64,000 bases of DNA from Christensenellaceae bacterium. Lineage in GTDB: Bacteria > Bacillota > Clostridia > Christensenellales > Borkfalkiaceae. The notes beneath the pieces are model-generated. The model saw only the letters and a program-made list of their open reading frames with translations. It was not told where the DNA came from and searched no databases. Where the stretch lies: contig CAQTYU010000004.1 of assembly GCA_948890655.1 (NCBI GenBank), forward strand, positions 62,001-126,000. The letters are read 5' to 3'. Position 1 is the first letter of the stretch; each line of letters begins with the position of its first letter. Below are positions 1-8,021 of this stretch, one piece after another. Made by a program: the position numbers and the translations under genes.

Positions 1-1
1 G

Positions 2-604
2 TTATTTGCCGAGTCGGTCTTTGCCGACGTGGCATTCGGGCTTAAAAACTTTAAGAAAGGAATTTCAAAAGAAGAGATAGAGGAAGCCGTTAGGCAAAGC
101 ATAGAAATCGTCGGACTCAACTACGAAGAGGTAAAGGACAAGTCCCCGTTCGATTTGTCAGGCGGACAGAAGCGGCGCGCGGCTATCGCGGGCGTAATCG
201 TAACGAAACCGCAGGTTTTAATTCTCGACGAGCCCGCCGCAGGTCTTGACCCCAAGGGCAAGAACGAAATAATGGAGCTTTTGCACAAGCTCCACCGCGA
301 ATGGTGCAAAACAATAATAATCGTTTCCCACGATATGGACGAGGTTGCAGATAACTGTACCAGGGCTTGCGTCATTGCAAACGGTCAGGTTTTCGCCTGC
401 GATGCGCCTTATAAAATTTTTAAGCGCACGGACGAACTTAAAGCTTTGGGGCTTGACGTTCCTTTGACTTCTAAAATCGCTCAGTCGCTAGCGGCTAAGG
501 GAATAATAATCGACAGCGACTGTACTGTGTCGGACTTTTCGGACAAGGTTATAGAAGTTTACAACCGTGGCAAAGCCGATAACGGAGGTGCCGCCGATGC
601 TTAA
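2..604 (+). CDS. ecfA2: ECF transporter ATPase EcfA2, 5' end cut off by the window
   Basis: ATP-binding subunit of an energy-coupling factor (ECF) vitamin/metal importer; it pairs with a second ATPase and with EcfT to power exchangeable substrate-binding S proteins. The frame is open from base 2, and the first residues match the Q-loop region (LFAESVFADVAFGLKNF), so the GTG at 29 is an internal Val codon and the Walker A part lies outside the window. Seen: ABC signature LSGGQ at about 155-169, Walker B LILDEPAAGLDP just after it, and the switch His in IIVSHDMDEVAD. The signature reads as EcfA2 rather than EcfA1. It overlaps ecfT by 8 bases and ecfT continues downstream, the usual ecfA1-ecfA2-ecfT order. 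The D-loop has Ala where most ECF ATPases have Thr (EPAAG). Confidence 0.93.
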   Translation, partial: LFAESVFADVAFGLKNFKKGISKEEIEEAVRQSIEIVGLNYEEVKDKSPFDLSGGQKRRAAIAGVIVTKPQVLILDEPAAGLDPKGKNEIMELLHKLHREWCKTIIIVSHDMDEVADNCTRACVIANGQVFACDAPYKIFKRTDELKALGLDVPLTSKIAQSLAAKGIIIDSDCTVSDFSDKVIEVYNRGKADNGGAADA

Positions 605-1442
605 CGACGTAACCTTCGGGCAATTTTACCCCACACAGTCATTCGTTCACAGGCTTGACCCGCGCATAAAGCTTTTGGCGCTTATTGCGCTAATCGTTCT
701 TCTCTTCGTCGCTAACAACTTCTATTCGCTGTTTGCCGTTGCGCTCGTAATCTGCGTAGCAATCGCGGCGGCGCGCGTTCCTTTCGGAAGAGTGTTGCGC
801 TCCGTTAAGGGCATTTTGGTTATTCTCGTATTTACGGCTGTTCTTAACCTCTTTTTCCACGGCGGAGAAGTCGTCTACGTCGAGTGGTGGATAATAAAAA
901 TTACGAGAGAGGGAATAATTTTCACGGTATTCTTCATTTTAAGGCTGTTTTTCCTTGTAATGGCTTCGTCTGTTCTGACTCTTACTACGACCCCCGTATC
1001 CCTTACGGACGGCATCGAAAGCCTTTTAAAGCCCTTAAAATATATAAAATTTCCCGTGCACGAGCTTGCGCTTATAATGTCGATTGCGCTGCGCTTTATT
1101 CCTACTTTAATTGATGAAACCAACCGCATAATTTCCGCGCAGAAAGCGCGGGGTGCGGACTTTGAAAGCGGCAATATCTTTAAAAGAATAAAGGCAATCG
1201 TGCCCATACTTATACCTTTGCTTATAAGTGCGTTCAGGCGCGCGGACGAGCTCGGAGACGCTATGGACGCACGGTGCTATTCGGGCTCGAAAAACAGGAC
1301 GAAATTCAAAAAACTGAAATTAGGCTGGCGCGATTTGGTTGCCTTTTTGGTTTTTGCAGCGCTTATCGCGGGAGTAGTTCTTCTGAATATCTATTGCGCG
1401 GACATCCTCCCGCAGTTCTACGAGTATATAAAATTAAGCTGA
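597..1442 (+). CDS. ecfT: ECF transporter transmembrane subunit EcfT
   Basis: Integral membrane scaffold that couples the two ECF ATPases to S components. The ATG at 597 is chosen over an upstream GTG at 567 because GGAGGTG sits at 584-590 with proper spacing. It gives 281 residues starting MLNDVTFGQF, with the family's early motif HRLDPRIKLL. Several hydrophobic helices follow, then the cytoplasmic coupling helices with the two Ala-Arg motifs (KARGADFESG and MDARCYSG) that contact the ATPases. A final membrane helix lies near the C terminus. Start and preceding stop overlap, and its stop overlaps the next start (TGATG), so the three genes are probably translationally coupled. Confidence 0.95.
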   Translation: MLNDVTFGQFYPTQSFVHRLDPRIKLLALIALIVLLFVANNFYSLFAVALVICVAIAAARVPFGRVLRSVKGILVILVFTAVLNLFFHGGEVVYVEWWIIKITREGIIFTVFFILRLFFLVMASSVLTLTTTPVSLTDGIESLLKPLKYIKFPVHELALIMSIALRFIPTLIDETNRIISAQKARGADFESGNIFKRIKAIVPILIPLLISAFRRADELGDAMDARCYSGSKNRTKFKKLKLGWRDLVAFLVFAALIAGVVLLNIYCADILPQFYEYIKLS

Positions 1443-1597
1443 TGAAAAAAGGTAACCGGGCCGCAGTAGAAATCGGGGTTAAAAGCAAAAGAATATTTAC
1501 CGATTTGGCGGGGATTTTTACGTCAATAATAGGGATGGCTGTGATTTTAACGTGGCTTTTGTGGAACGGCAACCTTTATGGCGTTTTAGAAAAATGA
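1442..1597 (+). CDS. 51-residue single-span membrane microprotein between ecfT and truA
   Basis: Small protein of unknown function. The ATG at 1442 overlaps the ecfT stop in a TGATG arrangement, and the frame ends 10 bases before truA. The product starts MKKGNRAAVEIGVKSKRIF and has a basic N-terminal half, then one hydrophobic stretch (LAGIFTSIIGMAVILTWLLW), then a short tail. I recognise no family. Its tight packing in an otherwise conserved operon and its clean basic-then-hydrophobic pattern suggest a real single-pass protein, possibly an accessory to EcfT. The alternative is a fortuitous frame, which is why confidence is moderate. Confidence 0.6.
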   Translation: MKKGNRAAVEIGVKSKRIFTDLAGIFTSIIGMAVILTWLLWNGNLYGVLEK

Positions 1598-1607
1598 TGG
1601 TTGAAAA

Positions 1608-2369
1608 ATGAGATACGCGATACTTCTTGCCTACGACGGAACGGATTACGGCGGTTGGCAGATTCAGAAAAATTCAATAACCGTACAGGAAAAGTTGGAA
1701 GAGGCTTGTGAAAAGGTCTTCGGCAAGAAAACGGGCGTAACCGCAAGCGGCAGAACCGACAGCGGTGTTCACGCGGCAGGACAGGTGTGCCATTTCAACG
1801 CCGAAACCACCATACCCGCGGACAAAATCGCAGACGTTTTAAACCGTTTTCTTCCCCCCGATATTGCCGTTTTACAGTCTGCTGCCGCACCTGAAAATTT
1901 TGATGCAAACCGCAGCGCAAAAAGAAAAACCTACTGTTATAGAATCTATTTGGCGGAGAGAAGAAACCCGTTAAAGGACAGATATTCCGTGTGGGTAAAA
2001 AATCCCGTTAATATAGCGAAACTAAGGCATATATTGGGGTCTTTTGTCGGAAAACACGATTTTAAGGCGTTCTGTAAAAGCGGCTCTCAAGTTAAAACGA
2101 CTGTGCGCGATGTATACTCGGCAGAAGCTGTAATAACCAAATCCGCGCTCTCAACCGACGTTGAAATTTACGTTTGCGGCGGCGGTTTTTTATACAATAT
2201 GGTCCGCACTGTAGCGGGTACGGCAATAGGCTTTGCCGAGGGCAGTTTATCGGAAGCAGATGTCGCCCGTTCGTTAAGTTTGGGCGACAGGGAAGCCGTA
2301 GGCAGAACGATGCCCGCAAAGGGCTTGACGCTTGAAAAAGTCGAGTACGGCTTCACGCTTTTTGATTAA
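1608..2369 (+). CDS. truA: tRNA pseudouridine(38-40) synthase TruA
   Basis: Converts uridines 38-40 of the tRNA anticodon arm to pseudouridine. The 253-residue length is typical. The N terminus MRYAILLAYDGTDYGGWQ is the family start. The catalytic Asp is D51 in GRTDSGVHA. Later family blocks include FDANRSAKRKTYCYRI, the FVGKHDFKAFC segment and the C-terminal FLYNMVRTVAGTAI motif. It follows the ECF genes, a very common arrangement in Firmicutes. Nothing is missing. Confidence 0.97.
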   Translation: MRYAILLAYDGTDYGGWQIQKNSITVQEKLEEACEKVFGKKTGVTASGRTDSGVHAAGQVCHFNAETTIPADKIADVLNRFLPPDIAVLQSAAAPENFDANRSAKRKTYCYRIYLAERRNPLKDRYSVWVKNPVNIAKLRHILGSFVGKHDFKAFCKSGSQVKTTVRDVYSAEAVITKSALSTDVEIYVCGGGFLYNMVRTVAGTAIGFAEGSLSEADVARSLSLGDREAVGRTMPAKGLTLEKVEYGFTLFD

Positions 2370-2494
2370 ATTTTTACAACGTTTTCACGGACCGATTTTA
2401 TTTTTAACATTTAGCACATATATAATTATGTAACTTAAAAATTTTAACTATTAACAACGCAACCAAAAACCACGTTTTTTGGTTAGCGCACTCA

Positions 2495-2636
2495 AATTGC
2501 GCATACCTGCGCCTCAGCGAGGGTGAAGTGTCGCAATTATATATCTGTGTGCCCTTAAAAATTGCGGCGCGAGGGGCGAGAAACCCCTAAAAATCACGAA
2601 ATATTTTACGCGCTTAAATAGCGTGAAATATTTGTG
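2495..2636 (+). promoter_or_regulatory. Structured leader with alternative pairings upstream of the 2648 membrane protein
   Basis: A possible -10 TATAAT lies at 2421-2426 with only a weak -35, giving a leader of about 215 bases. AATTGCG occurs at 2495-2501 and again at 2560-2566. The complementary CGCAATT at 2532-2538 can pair with either copy but not both. Further on, AGGGG (2572-2576) can pair with CCCCT (2584-2588). An imperfect inverted repeat of about 17 bases per arm spans 2595-2636, ending at the ribosome binding site GAGGAGG. This looks like a conformational switch or a processed leader, but it matches no riboswitch class I know. Confidence 0.4.
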
Positions 2637-2647
2637 AGGAGGATTTT

Positions 2648-3529
2648 ATGGATTTCTTTGAATATGCAAGCGTTGCGCAAATATTCGTAAACAGCGATAC
2701 GTGGTACGTTCCGCTTATCGTTGGCGGTCTGTGCTTTTTGACTGTTTTCGTATTTCAGGCAGTCGGTCTGTTTATAATTGCGGGTCGCGAGGGGTATAAA
2801 AACAGATGGATGGCGTTCGTGCCGTTTTTAAATACCTACTATATCGGCGTTTGCGGTCAGAAGAACAGAACCTTCAAGAGCGTTGATACCAAGATTTTTG
2901 CGCTCATTGCCGCCATTTTGGAAGTTTTGCTCGTCGTTGGATATGTTTTAAACTATGTTGCAAGGTTTTTATTGATATCTTACAACCTCATTGAATACGT
3001 GGACAGTACCAACGGTTATGGTTTGAAGTGGGTAACGGAAACGCTTTCAAGCAGTATTCACGAATATCCCGAACTTCTTTGGGCTGGCTGGTGCTTTGAA
3101 TACTTGGATAAATTCATACTTAGTTTTATGGAGCTTGCTTTCCTCGTAATGCAGGTATTCACTCTTTCGGCGTTTTTCCAGACGTTTGCCGCAAGACGCT
3201 ATATGCTTTTCACGATTACGAGTATTCTTTTCCCCGTGCAGGGCATTTTAATCTTTATTTTAAGAAATAACCGCGGAATGGGCTACCGCGAATTCGTCAG
3301 AAGAGAACAGGAACGCCAGTACAGAATGTACCAGCAATATCGCCGTCAGCAGGACTTTGACCAAAACCCCTACAATCAAAACCCTTATTCAAGAAATCCT
3401 TACGAGGGGGAATACGCCGACGGCGTTTCAAATGCGGGGGACGGCAACTCAAACCCTAAAGATTCTCCCGACGATCCGTTTTCAGAGTTCGGCAACGGCA
3501 ATAACGGTAACGAACCGTTTGAAAATTAA
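2648..3529 (+). CDS. Polytopic membrane protein with Asn/Gln/Pro-rich tail, unknown function
   Basis: A 293-residue protein of no family I recognise. The start is supported by GAGGAGG about 8 bases upstream. Hydrophobic stretches lie at roughly residues 17-45, 77-115, 158-180 and 188-210, separated by a more polar segment (NRWMAFVPFLNTYYIGVCGQ) that may be amphipathic. From about residue 220 the chain becomes hydrophilic and repetitive, with Gln/Tyr/Arg and then Asn-Pro-Tyr-rich runs (QNPYNQNPYSRNPYEGEYA), ending in an acidic, Asn/Gly-rich tail. The tail is probably disordered. It stands alone, with a structured leader before it and a strong terminator after it, so it is likely regulated by itself. 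Confidence 0.75.
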   Translation: MDFFEYASVAQIFVNSDTWYVPLIVGGLCFLTVFVFQAVGLFIIAGREGYKNRWMAFVPFLNTYYIGVCGQKNRTFKSVDTKIFALIAAILEVLLVVGYVLNYVARFLLISYNLIEYVDSTNGYGLKWVTETLSSSIHEYPELLWAGWCFEYLDKFILSFMELAFLVMQVFTLSAFFQTFAARRYMLFTITSILFPVQGILIFILRNNRGMGYREFVRREQERQYRMYQQYRRQQDFDQNPYNQNPYSRNPYEGEYADGVSNAGDGNSNPKDSPDDPFSEFGNGNNGNEPFEN

Positions 3530-3543
3530 AAGTTAGCGACTTT

Positions 3544-3573
3544 AAAAGAGTACTTTTGAAAAGTACTCTTTTT
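3544..3573 (+). terminator. Rho-independent terminator after the 2648 gene
   Basis: A near-perfect inverted repeat of AAAAGAGTACTTTT (3544-3557) and its complement (3559-3572) runs straight into T residues. It separates the membrane protein gene from mnmE. Confidence 0.85.
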
Positions 3574-3574
3574 C

Positions 3575-3603
3575 TTTACTTTTTCATATCGCGGTGCTAT
3601 AAT
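3575..3603 (+). promoter_or_regulatory. Probable mnmE promoter
   Basis: TTTACT at 3575-3580, a 17-base spacer, then a consensus -10 TATAAT at 3598-3603. It lies directly after a terminator and about 40 bases before the mnmE start. The -35 is weak. Confidence 0.5.
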
Positions 3604-3645
3604 TTTAAAAAGAACGTATAAGTTTAAGTTATACTTTGAGGTTTT

Positions 3646-4941
3646 ATGCAGGAAAGTATTGCGGCAATTGCCACCGCTTCGGGCACGGGCGGGGTTGCCA
3701 TTATAAGAATAAGCGGCGAGAATAGTCTTGAAATAGCAGGCAAAATGTTTACGCCTTACAAAAATTTCAAACCCAACTATATGTACGCGGGGCATATCCA
3801 AGCCGACGGGTTTACCGACTACGGCTTTTTGGTGTATTTCAAAGCCCCTAAATCATTCACGGGCGAGGACGTGGTTGAACTACATTGTCACGGCGGAGTA
3901 CAGCTTGCTCGCGGCGTTTTGAAAAAGTGTCTGTCTCTCGGCGCACGTCTTGCGGATAGAGGCGAATTCACTAAACGCGCCTTTTTAAACGGTAAGCTCA
4001 CCCTTGCTTCTGCCGAGGGTATGGCGGATATGATAAATGCCGAAAGTCTTGCGCTTCTCCGTGCAGGCAGTATGCTTTACGGTGAAAAACTTTCAAATGA
4101 GGTTGAAACCCTTCAAAATTCTCTCAAAGATATTTTAGCGGAAGTCGCGGTTGAAATCGACTACCCTGAAGAGGACGATGGCGGGCTTGACTTAAAAAAG
4201 ATTAAGTCGCAGGTCGCCGCATTAAAAGTCGCAACCGACGGACTCGTATCAGGATATAAGTGCGGCAAAAAATTAAAAGAGGGCGTAACAGTTGCCATTT
4301 GCGGCAAGCCTAACACGGGCAAAAGCTCGCTTTTAAACGCGCTTTTGGGCTATGATAAAGCTATTGTGTCGGCGGAGGCGGGCACCACGCGCGACGCTGT
4401 TGAGGGCGCAATCGATATTGACGGAGTAAAATACAACTTGATTGACACCGCAGGTATACGCGAATGCGCGGGCGCGGTCGAGAGTATAGGCATAGAACGC
4501 GCAAAAAAAATCGTTACTACGGCCGATATAATTCTTTCCGTAAGCGAAGGGGAGGATGCAGATCTTCCTGCGGACGTAAGCGGCGAGGTGATAAGGGTTT
4601 TCAATAAGTCGGACTTAAAGAAACCCGTCGGCAAGTTCGATATTGCCGTGTCCGCAAAGACGGGTAACGGGTTGGATAAACTGAAAAAATTAATTGCGGA
4701 AATAAGCTTCGGCGACATTGCCTTGGATAAGGCGTACGTCGTTGAAGAAAGACACTACGCGGCGCTTTTAAAGGCGGCAAAAGCGTTAAAGTCTGCAACG
4801 GAAAACCTTGAAACTTTAACCCTCGATATAATAGCGGTGGACTTGAAAGACGCGTGGGACGCACTCGGTGAAATTACGGGTGAAACCGCGAACGAGGAGA
4901 TTATTTCAACCGTTTTTTCAAAATTCTGTGTCGGTAAGTAA
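3646..4941 (+). CDS. mnmE: tRNA modification GTPase MnmE
   Basis: With MnmG it installs the (carboxymethyl)aminomethyl group at U34 of tRNAs reading two-fold degenerate codons. The 431 residues carry the N-terminal tetrahydrofolate-binding domain (IAAIATASGTGGVAIIRISG and GEDVVELHCHGG), a central helical domain, and an inserted G domain with G1 GKPNTGKSS at about residue 220, the K-loop EAGTTRD, G3 DTAG and G4 NKSD. The C terminus is FCVGK, keeping the invariant Cys and Lys of the family FCIGK motif. It is often next to mnmG; here the neighbour is a LysR regulator, so mnmG must lie elsewhere. Confidence 0.97.
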   Translation: MQESIAAIATASGTGGVAIIRISGENSLEIAGKMFTPYKNFKPNYMYAGHIQADGFTDYGFLVYFKAPKSFTGEDVVELHCHGGVQLARGVLKKCLSLGARLADRGEFTKRAFLNGKLTLASAEGMADMINAESLALLRAGSMLYGEKLSNEVETLQNSLKDILAEVAVEIDYPEEDDGGLDLKKIKSQVAALKVATDGLVSGYKCGKKLKEGVTVAICGKPNTGKSSLLNALLGYDKAIVSAEAGTTRDAVEGAIDIDGVKYNLIDTAGIRECAGAVESIGIERAKKIVTTADIILSVSEGEDADLPADVSGEVIRVFNKSDLKKPVGKFDIAVSAKTGNGLDKLKKLIAEISFGDIALDKAYVVEERHYAALLKAAKALKSATENLETLTLDIIAVDLKDAWDALGEITGETANEEIISTVFSKFCVGK

Positions 4942-5075
4942 AAGCGCGAATATGCTTCGCATTACTGCGTCGCGCTTATTCCGCCTTGGTTGCGTACTGT
5001 TTAGTATGCGCCATGCGGTCGTCGTTCGCGCTCTTTGTTCTGTTTGTGTCTCTGCGCTTTTCGCTAAGTGTATAG
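4942..5075 (+). repeat. GC-rich structured intergenic element between mnmE and the LysR gene
   Basis: Directly after the mnmE stop, AAGCGCGA (4942-4949) pairs with TCGCGCTT (4970-4977), enclosing a smaller GCGAATATGCTTCGC hairpin. A further hairpin reads GCGTACTGTTTAGTATGCGC near 4992-5011. There is no T-run, so it is a poor terminator. The dense short hairpins and different composition look like a dispersed intergenic repeat, but only one copy is present in this window. Confidence 0.35.
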
Positions 5076-5129
5076 ATGCGTTATTTCAAGCATATGTGGC
5101 GTCCAATCAAAAAAATCGAGGTAAAATCT

Positions 5130-6017
5130 ATGGTAAATTTAGAGCTTTATAAAGTATTCTATACGGTTGCAAAATGCGGCTCTTTGACCAAAGCCGCACA
5201 GGAGTTGTTTATTTCCCAACCCGCCGTATCCCAAGCCGTAAAGCAGCTTGAAGGTCAGCTCGGCGTTTCCCTTTTCAACCGTACGCATAAAGGCATGGAA
5301 CTTTCCGCCGGCGGCGGCAAACTTATTTTTAATCAGGTCGAAGAAGCGCTTGAACTTTTGGAAGGGGCGGAAAACAAGCTTACGGAACTTAAAACGACCG
5401 CGACCGGCACCATAAGGATAGGCGCAACCGATTCCATCTTTTCTCACGTACTTTCGGATAAGCTTGCGCAGTTTAACGAAAAGTACCCCGCTGTAAGACT
5501 GGAGCTTATTTCATCCACTTCGCCGAACACCGTAAATCAGCTCAAAGAAGGGCATTGCGATATTGCTTTCATCAATCTCCCGTTAGAGGATGACGACGTA
5601 AGGTTTTACGGTACGGTGTCGCACCTGTCGGACGTGTTTGTGGCTGGTAAAAAATATTCGGAATTAATGTTTGAAGAAATTCCTTTGAAGCGTTTGCACG
5701 ATTATCCGCTTTTAATGATTGAAGAAAATACCGTTGCGCGCCGTGCGCTTGCTTCGTCTGAAGAGATTTTGGGCGTGCACTTCACTCCCGATATCGAAGT
5801 TGCCAATTGGGACTTAATGATAAAACTCGTTGCAAAGGGTATGGGCGTGGGCTGTATCCCGCGCGAGTATTGCGAAGCCGAGTTTGAAAGCGGGGAGCTG
5901 TTCGAGTTGAAAACCACCCCAACGCTTCCCGTCCGCGGAATAGGCGTTGCAATAGCAAGACACGTGACTCTGTCTTTTGCAATGAAAGAATTTTTAGCAA
6001 TGTTCAACAAGGATTAA
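5130..6017 (+). CDS. LysR-family transcriptional regulator
   Basis: DNA-binding regulator with an N-terminal winged helix (residues about 1-60, LYKVFYTVAKCGSLTKAAQE and SQPAVSQAVKQLEGQLGVSL) and a periplasmic-binding-like effector domain. The ATG at 5130 (MVNLELYKVFYTV, 295 residues) is preferred to the upstream ATG at 5076 because LysR proteins begin a few residues before the first helix and because GAGGT lies just before it. The effector ligand cannot be told from sequence. No divergent target gene is adjacent; the genes around it (mnmE, holA) are housekeeping, so it probably acts elsewhere or on itself. Confidence 0.93.
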   Translation: MVNLELYKVFYTVAKCGSLTKAAQELFISQPAVSQAVKQLEGQLGVSLFNRTHKGMELSAGGGKLIFNQVEEALELLEGAENKLTELKTTATGTIRIGATDSIFSHVLSDKLAQFNEKYPAVRLELISSTSPNTVNQLKEGHCDIAFINLPLEDDDVRFYGTVSHLSDVFVAGKKYSELMFEEIPLKRLHDYPLLMIEENTVARRALASSEEILGVHFTPDIEVANWDLMIKLVAKGMGVGCIPREYCEAEFESGELFELKTTPTLPVRGIGVAIARHVTLSFAMKEFLAMFNKD

Positions 6018-6027
6018 AGTACTTTTT

Positions 6028-7008
6028 ATGGATTATACCGAGCTTAAACAAAGCGTATCCGAAGGCGCAAAATCAATTTATCTGTTAGAGGGCGACGACG
6101 CGTATTTCAGGATGAAGGGCGAAGAGCAGATTAAATCCGCTTTTTTGGAAATGCCTGAACTTAACTTTACCTCTTTTGACGGAGAAACATTAAAAGGCGG
6201 CGGAATTTCCGCTCTCGTTTCGGCTGTGAAAAATTATCCGTTTATGGCGGAAAGGCGAATAATAAAGGTAAGCGAGTTTTACCCCACGGAAAACGAATAC
6301 GAAAAATATCTGAACCCCCTTTTTGAAAACTTTCCGCCTTCCTCCATTCTTTTAATAGTCAATTCGGGTGCAAAAAAGGGCGTTGATTTAAAACGCAAGC
6401 ATGCGGTAACTTTTGTCAACTGCGGCAAAGCTGACGCCGAAGTCGTTTCAAAATGGGTTTATATTACGCTTAGGCGCGCAGGCGTTAATGCCTCTGCCGC
6501 CTGTTGCGAGAGCGTAGCCGAGTATTGCCTTTGCAATATGGCGCGCGTGTCGGTCGAAGTGCAGAAGCTTATCGACTTTAAAAAGACGGGAACCTTAACG
6601 TGCGAAGAGGTGGACGCCCTTGTCTTTAAAGACGCAGATTACAGAATTTACGAACTAACCAATGCGGTTGCAACCCGCAATTTTACCAAGTTTTGCGAAA
6701 TTGCGGACGAGCTTCAAAAGAAAGCCGGAGACGAAGTTTTTCTTTTAAACGGGCTTTTCAACTATTTTAAAAATCTTTTAACGGTTGTCGCTTCCGGCGA
6801 TAGCGATGCAAACCTTTCTAAGCAGTTAAAGATGAAAGAATACGGCGTAAAAAAGAGCCGCGAGCAAGCCGAAAGAATAGGGCAAAGCCGTCTTGAAGAG
6901 TTGGTAGAATACGTTTACCGCGCGATTTCCGATATGAAGTGCGGGCGGTTAACTCCTCAAAGCGCCATGCAAACGGTCCAAAATGCAATGTTTTTCGGGA
7001 TTGGATGA
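6028..7008 (+). CDS. holA: DNA polymerase III delta subunit HolA
   Basis: Clamp-loader subunit that opens the beta sliding clamp. The 326-residue protein shows the family layout: an N-terminal AAA-like domain starting YLLEGDDAYFRMKGEEQIKS, the segment FMAERRIIKVSEF, a middle region with ILLIVNSGAKKGVDLKRK, and a helical C-terminal collar domain. As is normal for delta, no Walker A lysine motif is present. It begins 10 bases after the LysR gene stop. The sequence is divergent, but the order of the conserved blocks is clear. Confidence 0.9.
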   Translation: MDYTELKQSVSEGAKSIYLLEGDDAYFRMKGEEQIKSAFLEMPELNFTSFDGETLKGGGISALVSAVKNYPFMAERRIIKVSEFYPTENEYEKYLNPLFENFPPSSILLIVNSGAKKGVDLKRKHAVTFVNCGKADAEVVSKWVYITLRRAGVNASAACCESVAEYCLCNMARVSVEVQKLIDFKKTGTLTCEEVDALVFKDADYRIYELTNAVATRNFTKFCEIADELQKKAGDEVFLLNGLFNYFKNLLTVVASGDSDANLSKQLKMKEYGVKKSREQAERIGQSRLEELVEYVYRAISDMKCGRLTPQSAMQTVQNAMFFGIG

Positions 7009-7094
7009 AATTAGATAGGCGTAAATGCTTTATTTTTTTAAATTTAAATTATATAATATAGTTAAATATCGTAATCTTTTATGTGGTGAACGGA

Positions 7095-7910
7095 ATGGGT
7101 AATTTAGGAGAAAGATTTCAAAAATTTTTTGACAGCTTCGGACAGAACTGGGCAGGATATTTGTTACAGTTTATTTTGATTGCCGCCGTATTTTACTACG
7201 TTTTTAAAATTTTAAAGGTGAATAAAGGCGGTAAGTTTATAGCGGTTGTAACGGTTGCCGTTATAGTAAGCGGCTTGGCATTCGCGCTTACCGATACGTT
7301 CTCGCAAGAACTCCTGTTTATAGTCATTTTAATGATTGCGCTTTTGATTTTTACTATGTTCCATACCGAAATCAAGCGTGCGTTATTGGACTCTAACGTA
7401 AAAAAGAGCAAAAAGCAGGACAGTATTACGGTAACGGGCGTTGAACTCATCATCGAGGAAACCGTCCGCGCAGTGCAGAATATGTCAAAGAAAGACGTAG
7501 GCGCGCTTATAGTTCTTTCAAACGAGAACCTTCCGGAAGGCATAATTGAAAGCGGTACAGTCGTAAACGCCGACATTACCGCGCAAATGATTGAGGCTGT
7601 TTTCTATCCGAAAGCGCCATTGCACGACGGCGCTATGGTAATAGAAGGTACCAAAATTTATGCGGCAGGTTGCTTTTTGCCCCTTGCGCAGAGTGAAAAA
7701 CTTCCCAAAGATATGGGCAGCCGCCACCGCGCAGCGCTCGGAGTAACGTCGGTCGCAAGCGTTACGGCAATAGTCGTATCCGAAGAAACGGGCATAATCT
7801 CAATAGCGAAGAACGGCGTTATAAGAAAGAAGTACGCCGATGCGGCGGACATTAAAAACGCACTTTCGGAATACTACTGGTCAGATCTTACCGCGGAGGG
7901 CAAGTTATGA
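7095..7910 (+). CDS. cdaA: Diadenylate cyclase CdaA (c-di-AMP synthase)
   Basis: Makes cyclic di-AMP from two ATP. Three hydrophobic helices occupy about residues 15-85, followed by the DisA_N cyclase domain. The catalytic DGA motif (PLHDGAMVIEG, near residue 178) and the RHR motif (GSRHRAALG, near 210) are intact. The ATG at 7095 is preferred over the GTG at 7083 because GGTGAACGG gives it a ribosome binding site; the choice changes only four residues. Its stop overlaps the start of a 35-residue peptide (ATGA) in the position where cdaR normally follows. A -10 like TATAAT occurs at 7052-7057. Confidence 0.96.
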   Translation: MGNLGERFQKFFDSFGQNWAGYLLQFILIAAVFYYVFKILKVNKGGKFIAVVTVAVIVSGLAFALTDTFSQELLFIVILMIALLIFTMFHTEIKRALLDSNVKKSKKQDSITVTGVELIIEETVRAVQNMSKKDVGALIVLSNENLPEGIIESGTVVNADITAQMIEAVFYPKAPLHDGAMVIEGTKIYAAGCFLPLAQSEKLPKDMGSRHRAALGVTSVASVTAIVVSEETGIISIAKNGVIRKKYADAADIKNALSEYYWSDLTAEGKL

Positions 7911-8014
7911 AAAAGTTCACAAATTTTTTAGTCGGCTTGTTTACCAAGCACATTCCCATCAAAATACTTGCAGTAGCGCTTGCGGTGTTTGCGGTTTTGG
8001 TTTTAAATTTGTGA
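7907..8014 (+). CDS. 35-residue transmembrane peptide in the CdaR position
   Basis: The ATG at 7907 overlaps the cdaA stop, and the frame reads 35 residues to TGA at 8012-8014. The product begins MKKFTNFLVGLFTKHIPIKI and continues LAVALAVFAVLVLNL, a single hydrophobic helix with a basic N terminus. CdaR (YbbR) proteins, which regulate CdaA, start with just such a segment (Lys-Ile-Ile/Leu-Ala, then a helix, then Val-Asn) before their extracytoplasmic YbbR domains. Here the chain stops at the end of the helix, and the DUF1015 gene follows 7 bases later, so the YbbR domains are absent rather than frameshifted. Either a minimal CdaA partner or the remnant of a deletion. Confidence 0.7.
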   Translation: MKKFTNFLVGLFTKHIPIKILAVALAVFAVLVLNL

Positions 8015-8021
8015 GGAGTCT

